DNA of 7,386 bases from Firmicutes bacterium CAG:24053_14 (GTDB lineage: Bacteria > Bacillota > Clostridia > Oscillospirales > Oscillospiraceae). The stretch lies in NCBI GenBank assembly GCA_001916715.1, contig MNSZ01000053.1:64311-71696 (forward strand). The letters run 5' to 3'. Positions 1-5,356 of this stretch are shown one piece after another. A program made the translations under genes and the position numbers. Each line of letters begins with the position of its first letter. The stretch's first letter is position 1. The notes below the pieces were generated by a model. The model had not been told where the DNA came from and searched no databases. It was given only the letters and a program-made list of their open reading frames with translations.

Positions 1-2
1 CG

Positions 3-563
3 ATACTCAGTCACTCGTTCTTTGCCCGTTATCCCGAGGAGTATTACAGATTTCACCGGGAAAAGCTCGTTATCGATAACGTAAAGCCCAATGCCGCGCA
101 TCTCAAGCTTGCGGAGCTTGAGCAGAAGGGAAAGCTGCGCGCGGTCGTCACTCAGAATATAGATGGGCTGCATCAGGCGGCAGGCAGCAAAAAGGTGCTG
201 GAGCTTCACGGCAGCATACTGCGCAGCTATTGCTCGGTGTGCGGAAAGCCGTATCCTGCCGATAAAATGAATCACGGTGCCGGTGTGCCGCACTGCACCT
301 GCGGCGGAGTTATCCGCCCTGATATTGTGCTGTATGAAGAGCCGCTGGATGAGAACATCGTCACTGAGGCTGTCCGAGTAATATCGGAAGCGGAGGTGCT
401 CATAATCGGCGGTACGAGCCTGAATGTTTATCCGGCGGCAGGACTTATAAACTATTACCGGGGAAATAAGCTTGCGCTCGTAAACCTCAGCAGCACGCCT
501 TATGACGACAGGGCAGACCTTGTCATACACGAAAAGATCGGAAAGGTATTCAGCCAGCTTTGA
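3..563 (+). CDS. cobB: NAD-dependent protein deacylase (sirtuin, CobB/Sir2 family), 5'-truncated
   Basis: Sirtuins remove acyl groups from lysine side chains using NAD+, giving nicotinamide and O-acyl-ADP-ribose, in the cytoplasm. The frame is open from the window edge, and 186 residues are visible. It begins in the small-domain region (ILSHSFFARYPEEYYRF). The family signatures follow in order: TQNIDGLH for NAD binding, the catalytic histidine in LELHGS (codon at 207), and a zinc site made of CSVC (231 and 240) and CTC (294 and 300). Then come PDIVLYEE, the GTS loop (GGTSLNVYPA) and NLSSTPYDDRAD near the end. The GTG at 195 lies inside the conserved core and is not the start. About 50-60 N-terminal residues, including the first glycine-rich NAD motif, should lie upstream. 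The stop overlaps the next start (TTGA), so the two genes are probably cotranslated. Substrate preference cannot be read from this part. Confidence 0.95.
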   Translation: MLSHSFFARYPEEYYRFHREKLVIDNVKPNAAHLKLAELEQKGKLRAVVTQNIDGLHQAAGSKKVLELHGSILRSYCSVCGKPYPADKMNHGAGVPHCTCGGVIRPDIVLYEEPLDENIVTEAVRVISEAEVLIIGGTSLNVYPAAGLINYYRGNKLALVNLSSTPYDDRADLVIHEKIGKVFSQL

Positions 564-1300
564 GTAGGATAGATGTTTTGGGCGTCGGATTTGATGATCT
601 GACGCGGGAAAATGCAATAGATTTGTGCAAGAGGCTCATTGATGAGCACCGCAGCGCCTATATGGTAACGCCAAACCCCGAGATAGTGATGGCGGCGTGG
701 GAAAATGCCGAGCTGCACGATGCGATATGCAACGCAGATCTTGTAATACCCGACGGTATTGGCGTTGTGAAAGCGGCCAGAATTATCGGGACTCCGCTCA
801 AAGAGCGCCTGCCGGGCATTGAGATAGGCGAGGCAATACTTGAGTATGCCGCGCAGACGGGTAAAAGCGTGTTCCTGCTCGGCGCAAAGCCCGGGGTTGC
901 CGATGCCGCAAAGGAAAAAATGCAGGAAACGTACCCAGGGCTCAATGTCTGCGGAACGAACGACGGTTATTTTAAGGATGACGGCCCCGTGGTCGAAAAG
1001 ATAAACGCCGCGCAGCCCGATTTTCTCATGGTCTGCCTCGGCGCGCCGAAGCAGGAGCTTTGGATGGCGCAGAACGCCGAGCGGCTGGATGTCGGCCTGA
1101 TGGCAGGCCTCGGCGGCTCGCTCGATGTTTTTGCTGGGACGGTCATGCGCGCTCCGAAGGCGTGGCAGAAGATGAATGCCGAGTGGCTGTATCGCTGCAT
1201 CAAAGAGCCGTGGCGCTTCAAGCGCATTGCGCGCCTTCCGCTTTTTATAATAAAGGCGTGGATAAAACGCATAAGGAAGTTTTTCAATGGAAAAGGGTAA
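560..1300 (+). CDS. tagA: WecG/TagA/CpsF family glycosyltransferase (likely N-acetylmannosaminyltransferase)
   Basis: Members of this GT26 family transfer ManNAc or a related sugar from UDP onto a GlcNAc-diphospho-undecaprenol carrier at the inner face of the membrane, for wall teichoic acid or other surface glycans. The 246 residues match the family's length and motifs: TPNPE (Thr37), PDG (Asp65), then GTPLKERLPGIE, VFLLGAKPGV, DGYF, CLGAPKQELW and GLGGSLDVFAG. Thr37 and Asp65 sit at the same numbers as the catalytic-site residues reported for Thermoanaerobacter TagA. The C-terminal 50 residues are rich in Arg, Lys and Trp (EPWRFKRIARLPLFI), the expected membrane-contacting appendage. The start is TTG, chosen because the next in-frame TTG (578) would remove strand beta-1 (IDVLGVGFDD). 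It overlaps the sirtuin stop by 4 bp, and the 3' end overlaps tmk by 14 bp. The exact acceptor and sugar are inferred from the family only. Confidence 0.93.
   Translation: MSRIDVLGVGFDDLTRENAIDLCKRLIDEHRSAYMVTPNPEIVMAAWENAELHDAICNADLVIPDGIGVVKAARIIGTPLKERLPGIEIGEAILEYAAQTGKSVFLLGAKPGVADAAKEKMQETYPGLNVCGTNDGYFKDDGPVVEKINAAQPDFLMVCLGAPKQELWMAQNAERLDVGLMAGLGGSLDVFAGTVMRAPKAWQKMNAEWLYRCIKEPWRFKRIARLPLFIIKAWIKRIRKFFNGKG
1273..1279 (+). promoter_or_regulatory. Ribosome binding site of the thymidylate kinase gene
   Basis: AAGGAAG lies 7 nt before the ATG at 1287, inside the end of the glycosyltransferase gene. It supports that ATG as the start and the 14-bp overlap between the two genes. Confidence 0.7.
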
Positions 1301-1955
1301 GCTTATCGTATTTGAAGGCATCGACGGCAGCGGCAAGTCCGCCCACTACAGGCGCGTGTGCAGCCGACTTGAGGCTGAGGGAATAAACTATCACCACATC
1401 GTATTTCCGCGATATGATAATGACAGCAGCGCACTCATAAGAATGTATCTCGGCGGCCGGTTCGGCTCAAATCCGAGCGACGTCAATGCATATACCGCGT
1501 CGGCTTTCTTCGCTGTCGATCGTTTTGCTTCATACCGAACGGACTGGGGCGATATATATAATTCCGGCGGCTTTGTCCTGTCGGACAGATACACGACCTC
1601 GAACGCCGTGCATCAGGGAGCAAAGCTTCCCGACGAGGAGCTTCCGGCATTTTTTGAATGGCTTTATGATTTTGAATATGTAAAGCTCGGCCTGCCGAAA
1701 CCGGATCTTGTGATCTACCTCGACGTTGACGTTGAAACGTCGCTCCGCCGCATGAAGCACAGGCAGGAGAAAACGCACACCTCGGCGGATATCCACGAAA
1801 AGGACATAGAGTATCTTAAAAACTGCCTGCGAGTTGCCGATAAGGCGGCAGACTACTACGGCTGGACTCGCATTCCGTTTAAGAAAAACGGCGTTGAGCG
1901 CGAGATCGACGAAAAGCATGAAGAGATCTATTCGATCATCAAGTCCGCTCTTTGA
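1287..1955 (+). CDS. tmk: Thymidylate kinase (dTMP kinase) or close deoxynucleoside monophosphate kinase relative
   Basis: This family phosphorylates dTMP to dTDP with ATP, an essential cytoplasmic step to dTTP. The 222-residue protein begins KLIVFEGIDGSGKS, the P-loop (residues 9-17). It also has FAVDRFASYR, the DR motif LSDRYTTSNAVHQG for nucleotide binding, PDLVIYLDVDVETSLRRM for the central strand and helix, and a lid region RQEKTHTSADIHEKDIEYL. The length is typical. The residue after GKS is Ala rather than the usual Thr, and the following Gln common in dTMP kinases is His (GKSAHYRR). This places it in a divergent clostridial type subgroup, where nucleotide specificity is less certain than the fold. 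The ATG is supported by AAGGAAG upstream. Both ends overlap neighbouring genes, consistent with one operon. Confidence 0.88.
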   Translation: MEKGKLIVFEGIDGSGKSAHYRRVCSRLEAEGINYHHIVFPRYDNDSSALIRMYLGGRFGSNPSDVNAYTASAFFAVDRFASYRTDWGDIYNSGGFVLSDRYTTSNAVHQGAKLPDEELPAFFEWLYDFEYVKLGLPKPDLVIYLDVDVETSLRRMKHRQEKTHTSADIHEKDIEYLKNCLRVADKAADYYGWTRIPFKKNGVEREIDEKHEEIYSIIKSAL

Positions 1956-2487
1956 GCAAAAGCGCAGCCTTCGCCGTGAAAAAGAGCGGCAGACAGCGAG
2001 CCTTTTGCCCGAGTATATTAAAGAAAGCGACAGAGCTATAATCGAAAAACTTCTGAACCTTAGTGAGTTTAAAAATGCGGAAACGGTGTTTTTGTATTAC
2101 AGTGTCGGCCGCGAGGTTTCAACGACGGCGCTCATTGAAAAGCTCCTGTGTGAGGGAAGAAGCACTGCGCTCCCCGTGAGCGGAAATAACGGCGTGATGA
2201 GCTTTTACCCCGTCATCGGCAAAGACACGCTTAACCCCGGCAAATTCGGCATCCCTGAGCCGCCGGCGACACAGGAGATAAGGCCGGGAGCAAAAGACAT
2301 TATCATTGTTCCGGCGCTGTGCTGCGACAGATACGGAAACCGCCTCGGCCACGGAGCGGGGTACTATGACCGCTACCTTGCGCATTCGGAGGCGTTCAGC
2401 GTGTGCCTTTGCAGAAAGGCGCTGCTTGAAGAAAAGCTGCCGACCGAGGATACCGACATTGCGGTATCACTCGTTTTGAGCGACTGA
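1918..2487 (+). CDS. 5-formyltetrahydrofolate cyclo-ligase (5,10-methenyltetrahydrofolate synthetase)
   Basis: The enzyme converts 5-formyl-THF plus ATP to 5,10-methenyl-THF in the cytoplasm, returning stored folate to one-carbon metabolism. From the ATG at 1918 the protein is 189 residues, the usual family length. The basic N-terminal helix (EQKRSLRREKERQ) is followed by VFLYYSVGREVST, ALPVSGNNGVMSFYPV, the substrate-loop region GKFGIPEP, and the hallmark DIIIVPALCCDRYGNRLGHGAGYYDRYL (about residues 127-154) that binds ATP and metal. The frame is open further upstream to an ATG at 1834, but those residues are basic, unlike the family, and lie entirely within tmk. ATG 1918 overlaps tmk by 38 bp and has no strong ribosome binding site, so translation may depend on coupling to tmk. 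A non-ATG start a few codons later cannot be excluded. The function call is firm; the start is moderate. Confidence 0.92.
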   Translation: MKRSIRSSSPLFEQKRSLRREKERQTASLLPEYIKESDRAIIEKLLNLSEFKNAETVFLYYSVGREVSTTALIEKLLCEGRSTALPVSGNNGVMSFYPVIGKDTLNPGKFGIPEPPATQEIRPGAKDIIIVPALCCDRYGNRLGHGAGYYDRYLAHSEAFSVCLCRKALLEEKLPTEDTDIAVSLVLSD

Positions 2488-2514
2488 AAACAAAATGGGG
2501 CTCGATTGAGCCCC
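2488..2514 (-). terminator. Rho-independent terminator of the small Cys/Gly-rich gene
   Basis: A perfect 7-bp stem, GGGGCTC/GAGCCCC (2497-2503 and 2508-2514), has a 4-nt loop. Read on the minus strand, the stem is followed by ATTTTGTTTT, a U-rich tail, and it lies 8 bp beyond the stop of the small minus-strand gene. On the plus strand there is no T run after the stem, so it suits the small gene best. It also lies 9 bp after the folate-gene stop and may partly separate the convergent transcripts. Confidence 0.8.
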
Positions 2515-2522
2515 GTGGATGA

Positions 2523-2666
2523 TCAGCAGCCGCAGCCGCAGTCGTTGTTGCCGCAGGAGTTGCCGCATCCGCATCCGAATCCGCCGCCGCAGTTGCCGCA
2601 GCCGAAGAAGAGAATGATGAGGATGAGAATGATCCAGATGCAGCTGTTGTTATTGTTGCAGAACAT
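2523..2666 (-). CDS. Small Cys/Gly/Asn-rich single-pass membrane protein (47 aa)
   Basis: The gene reads MFCNNNNSCIWIILILI at its N-terminus. It continues through a hydrophobic segment (residues 10-21, nearly all Ile, Leu, Phe and Trp) into a tail made almost only of Gly, Cys and Asn, ending NDCGCGC. Ten of 47 residues are Cys (3, 9, 23, 26, 32, 34, 38, 43, 45, 47). On the minus strand GGAGAAAGG lies about 8 nt before the ATG, and a hairpin terminator follows the stop, so all expression signals are present. Similar short Asn/Cys/Gly proteins with one hydrophobic stretch are, to my knowledge, common but unstudied in gut Clostridia, and they recall small YjcZ-type sporulation proteins in design. 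No function is established. Clustered CxC and CxxC pairs would allow metal binding or disulphide cross-linking, which is inference. It is divergent from mltG. Confidence 0.8.
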   Translation of the reverse strand: MFCNNNNSCIWIILILIILFFGCGNCGGGFGCGCGNSCGNNDCGCGC

Positions 2667-2672
2667 ATATAT

Positions 2673-2683
2673 TGCCTTTCTCC
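2673..2683 (-). promoter_or_regulatory. Ribosome binding site of the small Cys/Gly-rich gene
   Basis: On the minus strand GGAGAAAGG precedes the ATG at 2666 by about 8 nt, separated by an A/T-rich spacer. Its strength is the main reason for believing that this short frame is translated. Confidence 0.75.
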
Positions 2684-2751
2684 GCGCATAAAATTCCGCA
2701 GTACGGTCCGGCGCGGCGGACTTACGACACGATGATTATCACGCATTCAGA

Positions 2752-2765
2752 GCAGCGATCGCTGC
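2752..2765. repeat. 14-bp perfect palindrome, possible operator
   Basis: GCAGCGATCGCTGC is self-complementary. It extends with a one-base bulge to flanking CAGA and TCTG (2748-2770), so up to 11 bp can pair. It is centred about 15 bp upstream of a plausible mltG -10 element. It could be an operator or form a hairpin; no regulator is known. Confidence 0.6.
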
Positions 2766-2811
2766 GTCTGCTGTATATTATGCCGTAACGGCAAATCAGG
2801 TTACAATCGGC

Positions 2812-2818
2812 AAAGGAG
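2812..2818 (+). promoter_or_regulatory. Ribosome binding site of mltG
   Basis: AAAGGAG stands 6 nt before the ATG at 2825, close to the ideal spacing. It fixes the start of mltG. Confidence 0.85.
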
Positions 2819-2824
2819 ATATCT

Positions 2825-4294
2825 ATGGCTGATAAGAAAACAGATTTTGAAGAGATCTTCGGGAAAAAAGAGCCTGAAAAGAAGCCCAAAAAAGCGGCTT
2901 CCGCCACGACTCAGAGAAAATCCCCGGCGGCTTCCGCGACGAAGCAGAGCGCATCTGACGTACGCAAGGAGAATAAAAGCGGCCTTGCAGGCGGCGCTGT
3001 ATACTTCCTTTTTGTAATAAGCGTCAGTATTATTTTGGCATGCCTTGCATGGGCGGCGGCGACCGATGTTCTGGGATTTAAGTCTTCGGACACCGTTGCA
3101 CAGATAACCCTTGATAAGGACAGCTTCACTTACAAAGAGGTTGAGGTCAAGGACGATGACGGCAACACAAAAACAAAAAAGGTCCACTATGCCGACATGA
3201 GCTATGTTGCCGATCAGCTTAAGGATAACGGGATTATTAAATACAAATGGCTGTTCAAGCTTTTCGGCGCGGTGTATAACGCCGACGAGAAGATAGACCC
3301 CGGCACGTACGAGCTTAAGGCGATATACGACTATAAAGCGCTTGTAAAGAAAATGACCTCCGGCTCGGGCGCAATGGTAACCAAGAAGATAACCTTCCCC
3401 GAAGGCTATACGATGCATCAGATATTCAAAAAGCTCGATGCAGAGGGCGTGTGCGATTATGACGAGCTTATGGACGCCGCCGCAAACGCAACGTTTAACT
3501 ACTCGTTCCTTGAAGGGACCGAAAAGGGCGATGCGAGCAGGCTTGAAGGCTTCCTGTTCCCGGATACCTATGAATTTTACGAAGGCATGCCGGCAGCAAC
3601 GGCTATCAACAAGCTGCTTGAGGTCTTCCATTACAGAATGACGGCCGAGATGCTCGAGTGGCAGGAGGAAAGCGGCTATACAATGCGCCAAATCGTGACC
3701 ATTGCGTCCATGATCGAAAAGGAAGCGGCAAACGACACCGAGCAGTACACTATCGCGTCGGTCATTTACAACCGCCTTAATAAGGATTGGCCGCTTCAGA
3801 TTGACTCGACTACGCTTTATGAGTACCCCGACCACGAGGGCGCGCCGACGGCGGAAATGCTGGCTAAGGACAGCCCCTACAACACCCGTATCAGCAAGGG
3901 ACTGCCGCCGTCTCCTATATGCAACCCCGGCATTACGTCAATAAGGGCGGCATTGCAGCCGAGCAGCACAAATTATATGTACTATGCGCTCAATACGGCC
4001 ACCGGCCAGCATGAGTTCTTCACGAATGCCGATGCATTCAATGCCTTTGTCGCGCTCAATATGGATAAAGTATCGTTCGGTGCCGGTTCGGTGGCAACGA
4101 TAGATTACGGGCGGCTGTTGCTGGCTTCCGGTTTGCAGCGGGTGCGTATCGTTGCTTTGAATAATCGCGGTGTGGCGGGCGAAACGGAATATGCCTTACC
4201 TGAAGAGTGGGAAGCATCGAAAGTGGAGGCGTATTGTTTTGCCACTTCCCTCAATGGACGGATGGTGTCGGACAGCATGCATTTAACGGTCTGA
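2825..4294 (+). CDS. mltG: Endolytic murein transglycosylase MltG (YceG-like), with a foreign C-terminal tail
   Basis: MltG cleaves nascent glycan strands at the outer face of the membrane and is thought to set glycan chain ends during wall synthesis. The first 55 residues are charged and cytoplasmic (Lys, Ala and Ser rich), followed by one membrane segment at about 57-80. A LysM-like/YceG region follows (DKIDPGTYELKA type, about 85-180), then the catalytic domain: KITFPEGYTMHQI, EGFLFPDTYEFYEG (241-254), IASMIEKEAA with the likely catalytic Glu298, ASVIYNRL, QIDSTTLYEY, SPYNTRISKGLPPSPICNPG and YYALNTATGQHEFF. This is complete up to about residue 409 (FNAFV), where MltG proteins normally stop soon after. 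The remaining 80 residues do not belong to MltG and resemble DUF6266. The reading frame stays open across the change. The annotated end at 4294 is therefore probably not the true end of this gene. Confidence 0.9.
   Translation: MADKKTDFEEIFGKKEPEKKPKKAASATTQRKSPAASATKQSASDVRKENKSGLAGGAVYFLFVISVSIILACLAWAAATDVLGFKSSDTVAQITLDKDSFTYKEVEVKDDDGNTKTKKVHYADMSYVADQLKDNGIIKYKWLFKLFGAVYNADEKIDPGTYELKAIYDYKALVKKMTSGSGAMVTKKITFPEGYTMHQIFKKLDAEGVCDYDELMDAAANATFNYSFLEGTEKGDASRLEGFLFPDTYEFYEGMPAATAINKLLEVFHYRMTAEMLEWQEESGYTMRQIVTIASMIEKEAANDTEQYTIASVIYNRLNKDWPLQIDSTTLYEYPDHEGAPTAEMLAKDSPYNTRISKGLPPSPICNPGITSIRAALQPSSTNYMYYALNTATGQHEFFTNADAFNAFVALNMDKVSFGAGSVATIDYGRLLLASGLQRVRIVALNNRGVAGETEYALPEEWEASKVEAYCFATSLNGRMVSDSMHLTV
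4062..4294 (+). pseudogene. 3' fragment of a DUF6266-like (Bacteroidota) gene fused in frame to mltG
   Basis: The last 70-80 residues of the hybrid frame read like the C-terminus of DUF6266 proteins of Bacteroides and relatives. There is an ATIDYGRLLLASG element, a beta strand VRIVALNNRG, the ALPEEW turn, and KVEAYCFATSLNGRMVSDS, equivalent to the family's usual strand plus 'dG..vSdS' ending. The family is uncharacterised. Only the end is present: the N-terminal part with the conserved glycine-rich start is missing, and the middle looks short. The boundary with mltG is uncertain, between about 4050 and 4100. Family assignment rests on recalled sequence pattern, so it is moderate. Confidence 0.55.
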
Positions 4295-4451
4295 AAAAAG
4301 AAAGGAAATGGAAGAGTGTATAATGACCGGTAATGCAGCGGGCGGCCTCCGTGCAAGGCCGCCTCCGCCGCCCTTTCCGGTAAGAAAGTCCACCCAATTC
4401 TGCATCGTCGGTCGATGAGGCATGCGGAAATGGTTTTGTAGAATGATCTGA
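4295..4451. other. Intergenic stretch with GC-rich hairpins
   Basis: This lies between the end of the DUF6266-like fragment and the convergent AraC gene. It holds a perfect 8-bp stem GGCGGCCT/AGGCCGCC (4341-4348 and 4356-4363, 7-nt loop). A competing larger fold pairs GGGCGGC (4340-4346) with GCCGCCC (4367-4373) and ACCGG (4326-4330) with CCGGT (4377-4381). A small CATCG/CGATG hairpin lies at 4403-4417. No T run follows the stem on either strand, so a standard intrinsic terminator is not supported, though a transcription end between convergent genes is likely here. A 31-codon frame at 4323-4418 exists but is not convincing. Confidence 0.5.
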
Positions 4452-5345
4452 TTAATTTGAATACCGGTATTCATTAGGAGCGATGCCCGTAATTTTTTTG
4501 AATAACAGACTGAAATATTGCACATTGGTATAGCCTAACCGCCGTGCTACGACGGCCGGGGTGTTTTCCGCTTTGAGCAACATCCTTTTAGCCGTTTCAA
4601 GCCGTCGCAGTTGGAAATACTCATCCAACGTCTTGCCGGTTTCGAATTTCAACAAATCGTTGAAATAAGGGACGGATAGGCCCAGCCCTGTGGCACAATA
4701 TTCCGATGTAGGCAACAGAGCCCCCTGTAACCTGCCGGAGGCGATATAGTCATCGAGCAGGGTTTCCAACTCTTCGAGCACAGTCTTGTTCTTATTCTCG
4801 CGTGTGATGAACTGCCGCTCGTAGAAACGGGTGCAATAGTCCAGCATCAACTCGATATGCCGTGAGAGAATGGTTGCGGTGTGCGTGTCGATGGAGTGGT
4901 GCAGTTCCTCTTCGATATTTTCAAGACAGCACGTAATGGTTGCCGTTTCCCGTCCGGACAAGTGTAATGCCTCTTCCTTGTTATAAGAAAAGAACGTATA
5001 GTTCCTGATATGATTTTTCAGTGAGGTACGGTACAGTAAATCGGGATGAAACGCCAACAGCCACCCTTTGTCCGGTAACACGCCCGCTTCGTTCATGCGG
5101 AAAATTTCCCCGGGTTTGAGAAATACCATCGTGGCATTGGAATAGTCGTAATACTTACGGCCGCAGCAGCCACAGCCGTCCGGGCATTCCTCGATGAGCA
5201 GCACGGCATAGAATTCGAATTTCACGGCCTCCTGCTCCAAATCCGGGTGTTCCAGATTGATGATGCTTGCCTGGGGATGCAGTGTTTTACATCCCAAACG
5301 GCGGTTGCATTCACACACGCTCTTTATGTCCAACGTCTTTTTCAT
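4452..5345 (-). CDS. AraC-family transcriptional regulator with an N-terminal Cys cluster
   Basis: The 297-residue protein has an N-terminal sensor-like domain (about 20-130, cupin-type AraC binding-domain pattern with KPGEIFRM and LLAFHPDLL). A helical linker follows (about 135-185, with HIELMLDYCTRFYERQFITR), then the C-terminal AraC DNA-binding domain (about 190-297) with two helix-turn-helix units. The second unit ends VVARRLGYTNVQYFSLLFKKITGIAPNEYR, the family signature. It is closely related to the regulator encoded just upstream, sharing TLHP at the same position, NYTFFSY, EALH.SG and RFYERQFITR. It differs by a CPDGCGCC cluster (Cys54, 58, 60, 61), absent from the sister protein, which could bind metal or sense redox state (inference). 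The start ATG at 5345 lies 8 bp after the sister gene's stop, with AAAGGA in between, so the two are cotranscribed. The ligand is unknown. Confidence 0.92.
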   Translation of the reverse strand: MKKTLDIKSVCECNRRLGCKTLHPQASIINLEHPDLEQEAVKFEFYAVLLIEECPDGCGCCGRKYYDYSNATMVFLKPGEIFRMNEAGVLPDKGWLLAFHPDLLYRTSLKNHIRNYTFFSYNKEEALHLSGRETATITCCLENIEEELHHSIDTHTATILSRHIELMLDYCTRFYERQFITRENKNKTVLEELETLLDDYIASGRLQGALLPTSEYCATGLGLSVPYFNDLLKFETGKTLDEYFQLRRLETAKRMLLKAENTPAVVARRLGYTNVQYFSLLFKKITGIAPNEYRYSN

Positions 5346-5356
5346 CTGTCCTTTCA
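5346..5356 (-). promoter_or_regulatory. Ribosome binding site overlapping the upstream stop
   Basis: On the minus strand the sequence TGAAAGGACAG runs directly into the ATG of the downstream AraC gene. The stop codon TGA of the upstream gene overlaps a Shine-Dalgarno-like AAAGGA, an arrangement that suits translational coupling of the two regulators. Confidence 0.6.

Larger units (their letters stand above)
2667..2824. promoter_or_regulatory. Divergent intergenic region upstream of the small gene and mltG
   Basis: These 158 bp separate two divergently read genes and so should hold both promoters. A possible mltG -10 is TATATT (2774-2779) or TATTAT (2776-2781), with no good -35. A possible -10 for the small gene is GATAAT on the minus strand (2739-2734). 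Two perfect inverted repeats are visible: GCAGCGATCGCTGC (2752-2765) and TGCCGTAACGGCA (2781-2793). The first occupies the place where an mltG -35 would be, and the second falls in the mltG leader. The promoter assignments are tentative; the repeats are direct observations. Confidence 0.45.

Noticed and set aside
500..1336. A 278-codon open frame on the minus strand opposite the glycosyltransferase
   Set aside because: The plus-strand gene has every TagA/WecG motif, and the antisense product is low complexity with no recognisable domain.
2396..2746. Longer open frames over the Cys/Gly gene: a minus-strand Ala/Ser-rich product and a plus-strand Gln/Pro-rich product (2506-2691)
   Set aside because: These are other-frame readings of the repetitive GGC/TGC codons. 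Only the 47-residue frame has a ribosome binding site, a membrane segment and a terminator.
2801..3835. A 344-codon open frame on the minus strand opposite mltG
   Set aside because: It is antisense to a well supported MltG, matches no family I recognise and has no ribosome binding site; it follows from the codon pattern of the true gene.
4323..4418. A 31-codon plus-strand frame (MTGNAAGGLRARPPPPPFPV start) after the DUF6266-like fragment
   Set aside because: Its proline run is simply the translated GC-rich hairpin, and there is no strong ribosome binding site or known relative. It is kept only as a remote possibility.
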